This document shows, piece after piece, positions 42,803 to 51,492 of a DNA stretch of 64,000 bases (positions are counted from its first letter, which is position 1; the number at the start of each line of letters is the position of its first letter). The translations under genes and the position numbers were made by a program. The notes beneath the pieces are model-generated. The model saw only the letters and a program-made list of their open reading frames with translations, made no database searches and was not told where the DNA came from. The stretch comes from Streptomyces sp. CHD11 (GTDB taxonomy: Bacteria; Actinomycetota; Actinomycetes; Streptomycetales; Streptomycetaceae): the NCBI RefSeq assembly GCF_018638295.1, contig NZ_JABTTS010000015.1, positions 62,001-126,000 on the forward strand. The letters run 5' to 3'.

Positions 42803-44443
42803 TCAGCCCGCTCCGCCGGGCACTCCGCCGGGCACTCCGCCGCCCCCGTCGGCACCACCGGGTCCCGTGCCGCCGCCCTCGGTGCCACCACCCTCGGTGC
42901 CACCGCCGTCCTCGGTACCGCCGTCCTCGGTGCCACCGTCCTCGGTACCGCCGTCTTCCGTGCCACCGTCCTCGGTACCGCCCGACTGGGTCGGCTGGGT
43001 GGCCGGCGGCGGACTGGTCGGCGTCTCCGTCTCCGGCTGGGACGGCGTCCAGGACGGCTCGTAGGACGGCGTCCAGTCGCCGTTGCCGCCGGAGCCCGGG
43101 CCCGGGTCGGTGCCGGGGTCGGTCGTCTCCTCGGTCTCCTCGTCGCTCGGAGACTCGCTGGCCGTCTTCTCCTCGGTGGTCTGCGAGACGGACGGCGACG
43201 TGTCGGTCTTGCCGCCGCCTCCCTGCTCGGCGCCGTTGTTGACCGCCAGCGCGACACCCGCCGCGACGGCGATCACGGCGAGGACCGCCAGGATCCACAG
43301 CTTGCCGCGTCCGCCGCCCCTGTTGCCGTTGCCCTCGAACCCGCCGTCGTCCCCGCTGCCGTATCCGCCGGGCAGGATCGGCTGCGGGATCGCCGCCGTG
43401 CCGGCGACATCCGGGTGCGGCAGCGCGGCCGCGCCCGCGTAACCGGCCGCCGGGGTGGCCGGGCCCTCGTGCAGGTGGACCGGGCCGGTGTTCCAGGTTC
43501 CGGTGTGGCCGCCCTGTTCGTAGAGCATCTGCAGCGCGTACTGGACCAGCCCGCGCATCTCCTCGGCCGTCTGGAAACGGTCGTCGGGCTCCTTGGCGAG
43601 GGAGCGCATGACCATGCCGTCCAGCTCCGGCGGGCAGGCGTCCGAGGCCTCCGACGGGGGCGTGGGGATGTCCTGGACGTGCTGGTAGACCACCGACAGC
43701 GGCGTCTCACCGGTGAACGGGGGACGCAGCGCCAGCAGCTCGTACATCAGGCAGCCGGTGGCGTACAGGTCGGAGCGGTGGTCGACGGCCTTGCCGAGCG
43801 CCTGCTCCGGGGAGAGGTACTGCGGGGTGCCCATGACCATGCCGGTCTGCGTCATCGTCGTGGACGCGCCGTGCAGCGCACGGGCGATGCCGAAGTCCAT
43901 CACCTTGACGGCGCCGTTGTGGGTGATGATGACGTTCGCCGGCTTGATGTCGCGGTGCACGATGCCGTGCTGGTGCGAGTAGGCGAGGGCCTCCAGGACA
44001 CCGGAGACGATGATCAGTGCCTGCTCGGGTCCGGGGGCCTCGGCGTTCAGCAGAAGGTCGCGGATGGTGCGGCCCTCGACGATCTCCATCACGATGTAGG
44101 GGACCGACTGGCCGCCGACGACGTCCTCGCCGGAGTCGTACACCGCCACGATCGCGTGGTGGTTGAGGCCGGCCACCGACTGCGCCTCGCGCGTGAAACG
44201 CGCCTTGGAGACGGGGTCCTCGGCGAGATCGGCGCGCAGCAGCTTGACGGCGACCGTGCGGCCGAGACGTACGTCCTCGGCCGCGAAGACCTCGGCCATG
44301 CCACCCCGGCCGAGCCGGTGGGTGAGCCGGTACCGGCCGTCGCCGACGAGCCCGCCGTTGCCGAAGTTGTCCGGCGCGTCCGAACTGCCGCCGCCAGTCG
44401 CCTCGGGGTCGGACGGGCCCTGAGCGCGCTGCTGCTGTGCCAT
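42803..44443 (-). CDS. Membrane serine/threonine protein kinase without PASTA domain
   Basis: A 546-residue PknB-like kinase. Gly loop GRGGMAEVF, catalytic Lys67, HRDIKPAN with Asp165, DFG at 183-185 and the activation segment TMTQTGMVMGTPQYLSPEQA. A juxtamembrane Gly/Pro linker, one transmembrane helix (about 375-398) and an extracellular Ser/Glu/Thr/Pro-rich region follow. The outside region ends with five GGTED repeats and Gly-rich units encoded by 15-bp tandem DNA repeats, and there is no PASTA domain. It diverges from the second kinase at 44789. Confidence 0.93.
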   Translation of the reverse strand: MAQQQRAQGPSDPEATGGGSSDAPDNFGNGGLVGDGRYRLTHRLGRGGMAEVFAAEDVRLGRTVAVKLLRADLAEDPVSKARFTREAQSVAGLNHHAIVAVYDSGEDVVGGQSVPYIVMEIVEGRTIRDLLLNAEAPGPEQALIIVSGVLEALAYSHQHGIVHRDIKPANVIITHNGAVKVMDFGIARALHGASTTMTQTGMVMGTPQYLSPEQALGKAVDHRSDLYATGCLMYELLALRPPFTGETPLSVVYQHVQDIPTPPSEASDACPPELDGMVMRSLAKEPDDRFQTAEEMRGLVQYALQMLYEQGGHTGTWNTGPVHLHEGPATPAAGYAGAAALPHPDVAGTAAIPQPILPGGYGSGDDGGFEGNGNRGGGRGKLWILAVLAVIAVAAGVALAVNNGAEQGGGGKTDTSPSVSQTTEEKTASESPSDEETEETTDPGTDPGPGSGGNGDWTPSYEPSWTPSQPETETPTSPPPATQPTQSGGTEDGGTEDGGTEDGGTEDGGTEDGGGTEGGGTEGGGTGPGGADGGGGVPGGVPGGAG

Positions 44444-44788
44444 CAGTCCTCGCCGTCGTTTCTGCCCGCGGTGCGCGCGGTGTTGTCACGGTCTCCGTCG
44501 GCCCACGCTACAGCCTCCGCGTGAGGCTCCGGTCCGAGACCGGCAGCCGCGACCGGCACCGGACGGACCGGTCATGAAACCCGCACTCCGTACTGTCGTG
44601 CAAATTCCGTGTACCGGTAGCACGACCGCTGTAACGCTTCCGCGACGCTTCTTTCGCGTACGGTCACGGATCGGGCACCACGCTTGACGTGTCAGTGGCC
44701 TGGGGCAGACTGGCCGGGAATCACACTCACGATCTACGACAAGACAGCACCGACGGCGGAGCCGGAGAGGCTACGGGGGAAGCGGAAC
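44444..44788. promoter_or_regulatory. 345-bp divergent promoter interval between two kinase genes
   Basis: No gene. On the plus strand TTGACG (44684-44689), 16 bp, CAGACT (44706-44711) is a reasonable sigma-70-type promoter for the right-hand kinase. A minus-strand promoter is expected but I cannot place it with confidence. Confidence 0.5.
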
Positions 44789-46438
44789 ATGAGCCAGGAC
44801 GGCGCACAGGGCCAGTACGCGGGGCGGGCGCTCGCCGGCGGACGCTACCAACTGCGGGACCTGCTCGGCCAGGGCGGCATGGCGTCGGTGCACCTCGCCT
44901 ACGACAGCGTGCTCGACCGTCAGGTCGCGATCAAGACGTTGCATACGGAACTCGGCCGGGAGCAGGCGTTCCGTGAGCGCTTCCGCCGCGAGGCCCAGTC
45001 CGTGGCGAAGCTCACGCACACCAACATCGTGTCGGTCTTCGACACCGGCGAGGACGACGTGGACGGCATGACGACGCCGTACATCGTCATGGAGTACGTC
45101 GAGGGCCGCCCGCTGGGGTCCGTGCTCGACGAGGACACCCGGCAGCAGGGCGCGATGCCCGCCGACAAGGCGCTGCGGATCACCGCGGACGTGCTGGCGG
45201 CGCTGGAGATCAGCCACGAGATGGGGCTGGTCCACCGCGACATCAAGCCGGGCAACGTGATGATGACCAAGCGCGGCGTGGTCAAGGTGATGGACTTCGG
45301 CATCGCCCGCGCCATGCAGTCCGGGGTGACGTCGATGACGCAGACCGGCATGGTTGTCGGCACCCCGCAGTACCTCTCGCCGGAGCAGGCGCTCGGCCGG
45401 GGCGTCGACGCGCGCTCCGACCTGTACTCGGTCGGCATCATGCTGTTCCATCTGGTCACCGGGCGGCTGCCGTTCGAGGCGGACTCGCCGCTGGCCATCG
45501 CGTACGCGCATGTGCAGGAGGAGCCGCCGATCGCCTCGTCGGTCAACCGCTCGCTGCCGCCGGCCGTGGACGCGCTGATCGCCCGCGCGCTGAAGAAGAA
45601 CCCGAACGAGCGTTTCCCCAGCGCGGAGGCGATGCGCGGGGAGTGCCTGCGGGTGGCCCAGTCCTTCCGGCCGGCCCCGCCGAGCATCGTGCCGGGCTCG
45701 CAGTCGCAGAGCGGCGCCGGGGTCGGCTCGGCGGTGTTCCCGCCGGTGGACCAGGCGACCCCGCCGCCCTCCGGCAACGTACAGATGCCGTACCAGCCGG
45801 CCCCGCCGCCGAACCCGTACAGCACTCCCGCCCCGTCCGGCCCGTCACCGGCGTACGGCTATCCGCAGCACGGCGGCTACCAGACGCCCGCCCCGGCGGG
45901 GTACTCACCGCAGCAGGGTGCCGCGACCCCGCCGCCGTACAACCTGACGCCGCAGCCGTCCGGCACCGGCTCGGGGGGCGGGGGCCGGAACAGGCCGGTG
46001 ATCATCGGTTCGATCGCGGTGTCCGTGCTGGCCGTCGGCGGCCTGATCGGGGCCCTGCTGATGAACGGCGGCGGTGAGGAGGAGGACCCGCAGGGCGGCG
46101 GTGGCCACAGCCCCTCGGCGCCGGCGAAGGCGGAGGGCTACCGCGGGCCGGACACCAGGAAGACGATCGACCCGGAGGACTGCGAGGAGCCCAAGGAGTC
46201 GTACAACGACCCCGACAAGGTCCAGCTCCCCAACTTCAAGTTCAAGTACATCGGCTCGGTGAAGGAGTGCTTCCAGGCCGCCGGCTGGGGCGGCCTCAAG
46301 GTCGTCCATGTGGACGAGAACACCTACGGCGAGGGTTCCGTCCGGGAGCAGTTCCCGCCCGCGGGCACGGATGTCGACCCCGAGGACATACCGCAGATCA
46401 CCCTCAAGGTCTCGACGGGCAACCCGCCGTCGTCCTGA
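44789..46438 (+). CDS. Membrane serine/threonine protein kinase with C-terminal PASTA-like domain
   Basis: A 549-residue kinase from an ATG at 44789 behind GGGGGAAGCGGA. Gly loop GQGGMASVHL, Lys49, HRDIKPGN with Asp151, DFG 169-171 and TQTGMVVGTPQYLSPEQALG. A Pro/Gln/Tyr-rich linker (about 300-420), a transmembrane helix (VIIGSIAVSVLAVGGLIGAL) and an extracellular domain follow. The latter contains LPNFKFKYIGSVKECFQAAG and GSVREQFPPAGTDV, one PASTA-like fold that could sense muropeptides. It is paralogous to the divergent kinase. A terminator follows. Confidence 0.93.
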   Translation: MSQDGAQGQYAGRALAGGRYQLRDLLGQGGMASVHLAYDSVLDRQVAIKTLHTELGREQAFRERFRREAQSVAKLTHTNIVSVFDTGEDDVDGMTTPYIVMEYVEGRPLGSVLDEDTRQQGAMPADKALRITADVLAALEISHEMGLVHRDIKPGNVMMTKRGVVKVMDFGIARAMQSGVTSMTQTGMVVGTPQYLSPEQALGRGVDARSDLYSVGIMLFHLVTGRLPFEADSPLAIAYAHVQEEPPIASSVNRSLPPAVDALIARALKKNPNERFPSAEAMRGECLRVAQSFRPAPPSIVPGSQSQSGAGVGSAVFPPVDQATPPPSGNVQMPYQPAPPPNPYSTPAPSGPSPAYGYPQHGGYQTPAPAGYSPQQGAATPPPYNLTPQPSGTGSGGGGRNRPVIIGSIAVSVLAVGGLIGALLMNGGGEEEDPQGGGGHSPSAPAKAEGYRGPDTRKTIDPEDCEEPKESYNDPDKVQLPNFKFKYIGSVKECFQAAGWGGLKVVHVDENTYGEGSVREQFPPAGTDVDPEDIPQITLKVSTGNPPSS

Positions 46439-46464
46439 TCAGGCGGCCGCCGTACAGCGCACGG

Positions 46465-46499
46465 CGAAGGGGCCCGGCATCGGATGCCGGGCCCCTTCG
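46465..46499. terminator. Bidirectional terminator between kinase and bpa
   Basis: Perfect 16-bp arms (46465-46480 with 46484-46499, starting CGAAGGGGCCCGGCAT), 3-nt loop, between convergent genes. Confidence 0.9.
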
Positions 46500-46549
46500 G
46501 GCTGTTCGGGCGGGGCAGTGGGACGGCGGGGCGTGGGACGGCGGGGCGG

Positions 46550-47089
46550 TCAGAGGTACGGGCCGCCCGAGCGGCCGCCCATCGGCGGCTCCTCGTGGCC
46601 GTCGCCGACGCCGGGCGGGAGAGCGCGCCGCATCTGCTCCAGCTGGGCGCGGGCCGCCATCTGCTGGGCGAAGAGCGTGGTCTGGATGCCGTGGAAGAGG
46701 CCCTCCAGCCAGCCCACCAGCTGGGCCTGCGCGATCCGCAGTTCGGCGTCGCTCGGTGTGGCTTCTTCCGTGAAGGGCAGGGAGAGCCGCTCCAGCTCCT
46801 CGACCAGCTCCGGGGCCAGACCGTCCTCCAGCTCCTTCACCGAGCTGGAGTGGATCTCCTTGAGCCTGGCCCGGCTGGCCTCGTCCAGAGGAGCCGCCCG
46901 CACCTCCTCCAGCAGCTGCTTGATCATGCTGCCGATCCGCATGACCTTCGCCGGCTGCTCCACCTGCTCCGTCACCGGGGTCTCGCGGGAGTCGTCGTCT
47001 CCACCGCCGCCGCCGAGCGCCATGCCGTCCTGGCCGACGACCAGGATCTGCGGATTCTCCGGCGACCGTTCGTTCCTCGGCATCTCCAT
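46550..47089 (-). CDS. bpa: Bacterial proteasome activator family protein
   Basis: A 179-residue mostly helical protein, similar in length to mycobacterial Bpa (about 174). Helices: VMRIGSMIKQLLEEVRAAPL, EIHSSSVKELEDGLAPELVE, LRIAQAQLVGWLEGLFHGIQ. Bpa rings dock on the 20S proteasome and open it for ATP-independent degradation. The C-terminus ends GGPYL; activators use a penultimate Tyr for docking, and mycobacterial Bpa ends GQYL. ATG 47089 is chosen; 47083 is possible. No proteasome genes lie in this window. Confidence 0.88.
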   Translation of the reverse strand: MEMPRNERSPENPQILVVGQDGMALGGGGGDDDSRETPVTEQVEQPAKVMRIGSMIKQLLEEVRAAPLDEASRARLKEIHSSSVKELEDGLAPELVEELERLSLPFTEEATPSDAELRIAQAQLVGWLEGLFHGIQTTLFAQQMAARAQLEQMRRALPPGVGDGHEEPPMGGRSGGPYL

Positions 47090-47281
47090 ACCGCCATTGT
47101 CGCGCACGCCGGTGGTCGCCTGCGGGGGCGCCCCCGGAAGTCGCGGCGAGGCGGGCGGTTCGCTCCGACGGCCGTATCCGAAATGCCCGCCCCCTGACGG
47201 AATGCGAGGCTGTTTGGCGTCCATCCGGCCCATCTTGCCGACGGTGTGACCGAGCACCGGACGGCGCGGGAGGTCACGCTC

Positions 47282-47932
47282 GTGACTCCATGGCTGCGTG
47301 CAGTGGGGACGACGCTCGTCCTGGGGGCGGGGGCGGCGGTGATGCCGTACGTCGCCGCCACCGGGCCCGCCGGTACGGCTTCGGCGGTGACGGCGCGGGC
47401 CGCCGAGGCCTACGGGGCTTCGGGGGTCGACGCCGGCCCGGTGTTCCCTTCGTCCACGTCCACGTCCACGTCCACGTCCAAGCCGACGCCGACGCTCCCG
47501 TCCACCGCCTCGTCGTCACCGACGCCGGTGCCCCCCTCCGAGCGGCCGTCACGGGCCGGGAGCCGGCCGGGCGAGGAGCGGGAACGGCCCGGACGGCACG
47601 AGCCCGCCGGGGAGCCGCGCGAGCACGGACAGCGGGACGAGCCGGGCGACGGTGACGGCACCGGGACCGGGCGGCTGCCGGACGTACCGCGGCGTGAGAT
47701 CGAGAAGACCGTGTCCCGGGCACCCGGCGCCGGGGACACCACTCCGAAGGCACCGGCGTCCCCGGCGGCGGTACCGGTGCCCTCCACGTCGTCACAGGCG
47801 GCGGCACCCGGCGCGGTCGCGAGCACCGGGCCCGTACTGCGCATCCTGCCGCTCGGCAGCGGCCTGGTCCTCATCGGCCTGGGCTTCGGCCTCGCCTTCG
47901 TCGCCCTGCGCATGCGCCAGGCCCCGGGCTGA
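47282..47932 (+). CDS. Exported, C-terminally membrane-anchored low-complexity protein
   Basis: From a GTG at 47282 with GGGAGG 8 nt upstream (47246 is the longer alternative), 216 residues. A signal peptide (LRAVGTTLVLGAGAAVMPYV) precedes a Ser/Thr/Pro-rich then Arg/Glu/Gly-rich disordered region that includes a STSTSTSTS run from a 6-bp DNA repeat. The end is a transmembrane helix (GSGLVLIGLGFGLAFVALRM) and basic tail. It looks like a cell-wall-spanning membrane-anchored protein without LPxTG. No family recognised. Confidence 0.65.
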   Translation: MTPWLRAVGTTLVLGAGAAVMPYVAATGPAGTASAVTARAAEAYGASGVDAGPVFPSSTSTSTSTSKPTPTLPSTASSSPTPVPPSERPSRAGSRPGEERERPGRHEPAGEPREHGQRDEPGDGDGTGTGRLPDVPRREIEKTVSRAPGAGDTTPKAPASPAAVPVPSTSSQAAAPGAVASTGPVLRILPLGSGLVLIGLGFGLAFVALRMRQAPG

Positions 47933-48448
47933 ACCATCCGGGCACGACGCCTCTGCTCCATCGGGTGGGGCACCCGGACGGCCGTCCTGTACTCGGGCGA
48001 GAACCCGCCTCCGGTGGACGCGGCCGACGTCCCGGTCGGCCCGGTCGGCCCGGTCGGCCCGGTCGGCCCGGTCGGCCCGGTCGGCCCGGTCGGCCCGGTC
48101 GGCCCGGTCCGGACATGGGGCCGGATCCCGCCCTGGCAGCCCGGAGGCCGACACCGCCGTCCCGCGCAGCCCGGCCCCGGCTGCCCCACAACTTCGCGGC
48201 TGGAGGCGCCCGACAAGCCAGGTCGGTGAACAGCCCGCCCCGGGGCCGGGCGGCAGCCCGAGGACCCACTCAGTGACCCTGGTGCGATCCGACGCCGCGG
48301 CCCGGTCCTGCGATCCAGGGCCGCCCGGCAGCCCGGACGCGGGCCCCCGGGCCCGGGCGGCAGCCCGAGTACCCGCCCGGCGCCCCGGGCCGGCCCCTCG
48401 CGCACGGCGCGGTCCGGTGATTCGGCCGCCGGAGCAGGAGGCCCGGGA
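47933..48448. other. 516-bp interval with no credible gene
   Basis: GC-rich, repeat-bearing spacer between the exported protein and the quinone oxidoreductase. It holds the 9-bp array (48034-48105) and a loosely repeated segment (GGCGGCAGCCCGAG at about 48250 and 48358). Long frames exist only because stop codons are rare. Confidence 0.6.
48034..48105. repeat. 9-bp tandem repeat, 8 exact copies
   Basis: GGTCGGCCC repeated eight times without a mismatch, then a partial copy. The low divergence implies recent expansion. Confidence 0.95.
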
Positions 48449-49432
48449 TCAGGCCGGCGTGATCAGCAGGACCTTGCCGATGTGGCCGCTGTCCTCCACG
48501 ACCCGGTGGGCGGTGGCCGCGTCCGGCATCGGGATCTCACGGTCGACGACGGGGCGGACATGACCGCCGGCGACCAGCGGCCAGACGTGTTCCCGTACGG
48601 CCGCCACGATCGCCGCCTTCTCCACGGCCGGCCGGGCCCGCAGCGAGGTCGCGCTGATGGCGGCGCGCTTCGCGAGGAGGGCGCCGATGTTCAGCTCGCC
48701 CTTGACGCCGCCCTGCATTCCGATGATCGCGAGACGGCCGTTGACGGCCAGGGTCTGGACATTGCGGTCCAGGTACTTGGCGCCCATGTTGTCGAGGATG
48801 ACGTCCGCGCCTCTCCCGTCGGTGGCACGCTTCAGCTCCGCGACGAAGTCCTGCTCCCGGTAGTTGATCAGGATGTCGGCGCCGAGTTCCGCGCAGCGCT
48901 CCAGCTTCTCCCCGGTGCCCGCCGTGACCGCGACCCTCGCGCCGACGGCCTTGGCCAGCTGGATCGCCATGGTGCCGATGCCGCTGGAGCCGCCGTGGAC
49001 GAGCAGGGTCTCACCGGGGCGGAGGTGGGCGACCATGAAGACGTTCGACCAGACCGTGCAGACGACCTCGGGGAGCGCCGCCGCCCGGTCGACGGTGATC
49101 CCCTCGGGGACGGGCAGCAGTTGTCCGGCTGGGACAGCGACCTTCTCGGCGTAGCCACCGCCCGAGAGAAGCGCGCAGACCTCGTCGCCCACCGACCAGC
49201 CGCCGACCCCGTCACCGAGCGCGATGATCCGTCCGGAGCATTCGAGACCGGGGTAGGGGGACGCGCCCGGCGGCGGGTTGTAGAAGCCCTGCCGCTGGAG
49301 GATGTCGGCCCGGTTGACCGCCCCGGCCACCACCTCGATCAGGACCTCGCCCTCGCCGGCCACCGGATCGGGGACCTCGTCCCACACCAGCGCCTCGGGC
49401 CCACCGGGTTCGGGAATCGTGATCGCATGCAT
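48449..49432 (-). CDS. NAD(P)H:quinone oxidoreductase (zinc-independent MDR, PIG3 type)
   Basis: A 327-residue medium-chain reductase. It has the QOR-type N-terminal domain (MHAITIPEPGGPEALVWDEV, AVNRADILQRQGFYNPPPGA) and the Rossmann segment LVHGGSSGIGTMAIQLAKAV, with no structural-zinc cysteines. Such enzymes reduce quinones with NADPH. ATG at 49432 has only a weak ribosome-binding site. It diverges from the ABC exporter genes at 49565. Confidence 0.92.
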   Translation of the reverse strand: MHAITIPEPGGPEALVWDEVPDPVAGEGEVLIEVVAGAVNRADILQRQGFYNPPPGASPYPGLECSGRIIALGDGVGGWSVGDEVCALLSGGGYAEKVAVPAGQLLPVPEGITVDRAAALPEVVCTVWSNVFMVAHLRPGETLLVHGGSSGIGTMAIQLAKAVGARVAVTAGTGEKLERCAELGADILINYREQDFVAELKRATDGRGADVILDNMGAKYLDRNVQTLAVNGRLAIIGMQGGVKGELNIGALLAKRAAISATSLRARPAVEKAAIVAAVREHVWPLVAGGHVRPVVDREIPMPDAATAHRVVEDSGHIGKVLLITPA

Positions 49433-49564
49433 GGAAGGGACGGTACCTGCGGGAACGCGGGGCCGCGGGTGCGGCGGGCGGAAATGCATGTGCGGGACCG
49501 ATGAGTTTGCGCGACGGTGAAGGTCTGTCCATGCGTAGCCCAAGCACGCGGAAGGACCCGAAGC

Positions 49565-50587
49565 ATGAGCACGCAATCGTCCGGCCCGGCGATCGAGACC
49601 GTGGGCCTGGTCAAAACCTTCGGTGAGACACGGGCCGTCGACGGAGTCGATCTGACCGTGCCGGCCGGCACGGTGTACGGCGTCCTCGGACCGAACGGCG
49701 CGGGCAAGACCACCGCCGTGAAGGTGCTCGCCACCCTCCTGCGCCCCGACGGCGGTGAGGCCCGCGTCTTCGGTCACGACGTCGTGCGCGACGCCGACGC
49801 GGTACGCGGACTGGTGAGTCTCACCGGCCAGTACGCGTCCGTGGACGAAGACCTGACCGGCACCGAGAACCTGGTCCTGCTGGCCCGGCTCCTCGGCCAC
49901 CACAAGACCACCGCCCGCACCCGTGCGGCCCAGCTCCTGGAGGCCTTCGGCCTCACGGAGGCGGCGGGAAAGCAGGTCAAGCACTACTCGGGCGGCATGC
50001 GGCGCCGTATCGACATCGCCGCGTCCATCCTGAACACTCCCGAACTGCTCTTCCTCGACGAGCCGACCACCGGCCTCGACCCGCGCAGCCGCAACCAGGT
50101 GTGGGACATCGTCCGCGCGGTCGTCGCCCAGGGCACGACCGTGCTGCTGACCACGCAGTATCTGGACGAGGCCGACCAGCTGGCCTCCCGGATCGCCGTC
50201 ATCGATCACGGCAAGGTGATCGCCGAGGGCACCAAGGGCGAGCTGAAGGCGTCCGTCGGCGCCGGCTCGGTCCATGTGCGGCTGCGTGACGCCGACCGGC
50301 GGCCGGAGGCGGAGCGGCTGCTGCGGGACCTGCTCCACGCGGAGGTGCAGCTGGAACCCGACCCGGTGGCCCTCACCGCGCGCCTGGGCGCGACGACGAG
50401 CGATTCCGCCGCCGAGCAGGCGGCACGGGCGCTCGGTGAGCTGGCCCGGGACGGGATCACCGTGGACAACTTCTCCCTGGGGCAGCCCAGCCTCGACGAG
50501 GTCTTCCTGGCTCTGACCGGACGCGAGACCGGCGGGAGCGCCACACAGGGCACCGGCCCCGCCAAGAAGGACGAGGTGGCGGCATGA
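49565..50587 (+). CDS. ABC exporter ATP-binding protein (DrrA family)
   Basis: A 340-residue ATPase from an ATG at 49565 with GGAAGGA upstream. Walker A GPNGAGKTTA, signature YSGGMRRRIDIAASI, Walker B LLFLDEPTTGLDPRSR, and the H-loop TTQYLDEADQLASRIAV. A C-terminal domain of about 90 residues typical of daunorubicin-resistance DrrA proteins follows. Its stop overlaps the permease start (ATGA). It probably exports a hydrophobic antibiotic-like or lipid substrate. Confidence 0.93.
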   Translation: MSTQSSGPAIETVGLVKTFGETRAVDGVDLTVPAGTVYGVLGPNGAGKTTAVKVLATLLRPDGGEARVFGHDVVRDADAVRGLVSLTGQYASVDEDLTGTENLVLLARLLGHHKTTARTRAAQLLEAFGLTEAAGKQVKHYSGGMRRRIDIAASILNTPELLFLDEPTTGLDPRSRNQVWDIVRAVVAQGTTVLLTTQYLDEADQLASRIAVIDHGKVIAEGTKGELKASVGAGSVHVRLRDADRRPEAERLLRDLLHAEVQLEPDPVALTARLGATTSDSAAEQAARALGELARDGITVDNFSLGQPSLDEVFLALTGRETGGSATQGTGPAKKDEVAA

Positions 50588-51432
50588 GCACGGCCACAAG
50601 CACCGAGAGCCAGGAACTCGCGCCCGTCAGGGCCGAGTCGCTCGCGGCCCTGCTGGTCGCCAAGGAGCGGCCGGCGAGGCCCAGCTCCCTGTCCACGTCC
50701 CTGACCTTCGGCTGGCGCGCGATCCTGAAGATCAAGCACGTACCGGAGCAGCTCTTCGACGTCACCGCCTTCCCGATCATGAACCTGTTGATGTTCACGT
50801 ACCTCTTCGGTGGTGCGCTGGCGGGTTCTCCCCAGGACTACATCCAGTTCGTGCTGCCCGGCATCCTCGTGATGTCGGTGGTGATGATCACGATGTACAC
50901 CGGCATCTCGGTGAACGTGGACATCGAGAAGGGCGTCTTCGACCGCTTCCGCACCTTGCCGATCTGGCGGCCGTCGGCCATGGTCGGCTACCTGCTCGGC
51001 GACGCGCTGCGCTACACCATCGCGTCCGTCGTCATGCTCGTCATGGGGCTGCTGCTCGGCTACCGGGCGGACGGCGGGTTCCCCGGCGTGGTCGCCGGGA
51101 TCGCGCTGCTGCTGGTGTTCTCGTTCGCCTTCTCGTGGATCTGGACGATGTTCGGGCTGATGCTGCGCACCGAGAAGTCGGTGATGAGCGTCAGCATGAT
51201 GGTGATCTTCCCGCTCACCTTCCTGTCCAACGTCTTCGTCGACCCGCGCACCATGCCGGGCTGGCTCCAGGCGTTCGTCAACAACAGCCCCGTCACCCAC
51301 CTCGCCTCCGCGGTGCGGGGACTGATGGCGGGCGACTGGCCGGGCGACGAGATCGCCTGGACGCTGGGCTGGGCCGCGCTGTTCGTGGCGGTCTTCGGGC
51401 CGGTCACGATGCGGCTCTACAACCGCAAGTAG
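50584..51432 (+). CDS. ABC-2 type exporter permease (DrrB family)
   Basis: A 282-residue protein with six hydrophobic helices (for example VIMNLLMFTYLFGGALAG-type first helix, YIQFVLPGILVMSVVMITMY, SVVMLVMGLLLGYRADGG, FSFAFSWIWTMFGLMLRTEK). The DrrB motif region NVFVDPRTMPGWLQAFVNNS is present. It forms a two-gene exporter with the preceding ATPase. No resistance or biosynthesis genes are adjacent. Confidence 0.92.
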   Translation: MSTATSTESQELAPVRAESLAALLVAKERPARPSSLSTSLTFGWRAILKIKHVPEQLFDVTAFPIMNLLMFTYLFGGALAGSPQDYIQFVLPGILVMSVVMITMYTGISVNVDIEKGVFDRFRTLPIWRPSAMVGYLLGDALRYTIASVVMLVMGLLLGYRADGGFPGVVAGIALLLVFSFAFSWIWTMFGLMLRTEKSVMSVSMMVIFPLTFLSNVFVDPRTMPGWLQAFVNNSPVTHLASAVRGLMAGDWPGDEIAWTLGWAALFVAVFGPVTMRLYNRK

Positions 51433-51492
51433 GCGAGCGGGGAAAACCCTTCCAGGGGCGGGCCGCGGGCGCGGTCCGGGCCCCGGAGGGGT

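Noticed and set aside
47933..48448. Small genes in the GC-rich spacer (PGRPGR-type or GPVGPV-type frames)
   Set aside because: All arise from the 9-bp repeat read in different frames; no start signals or non-repetitive sequence.
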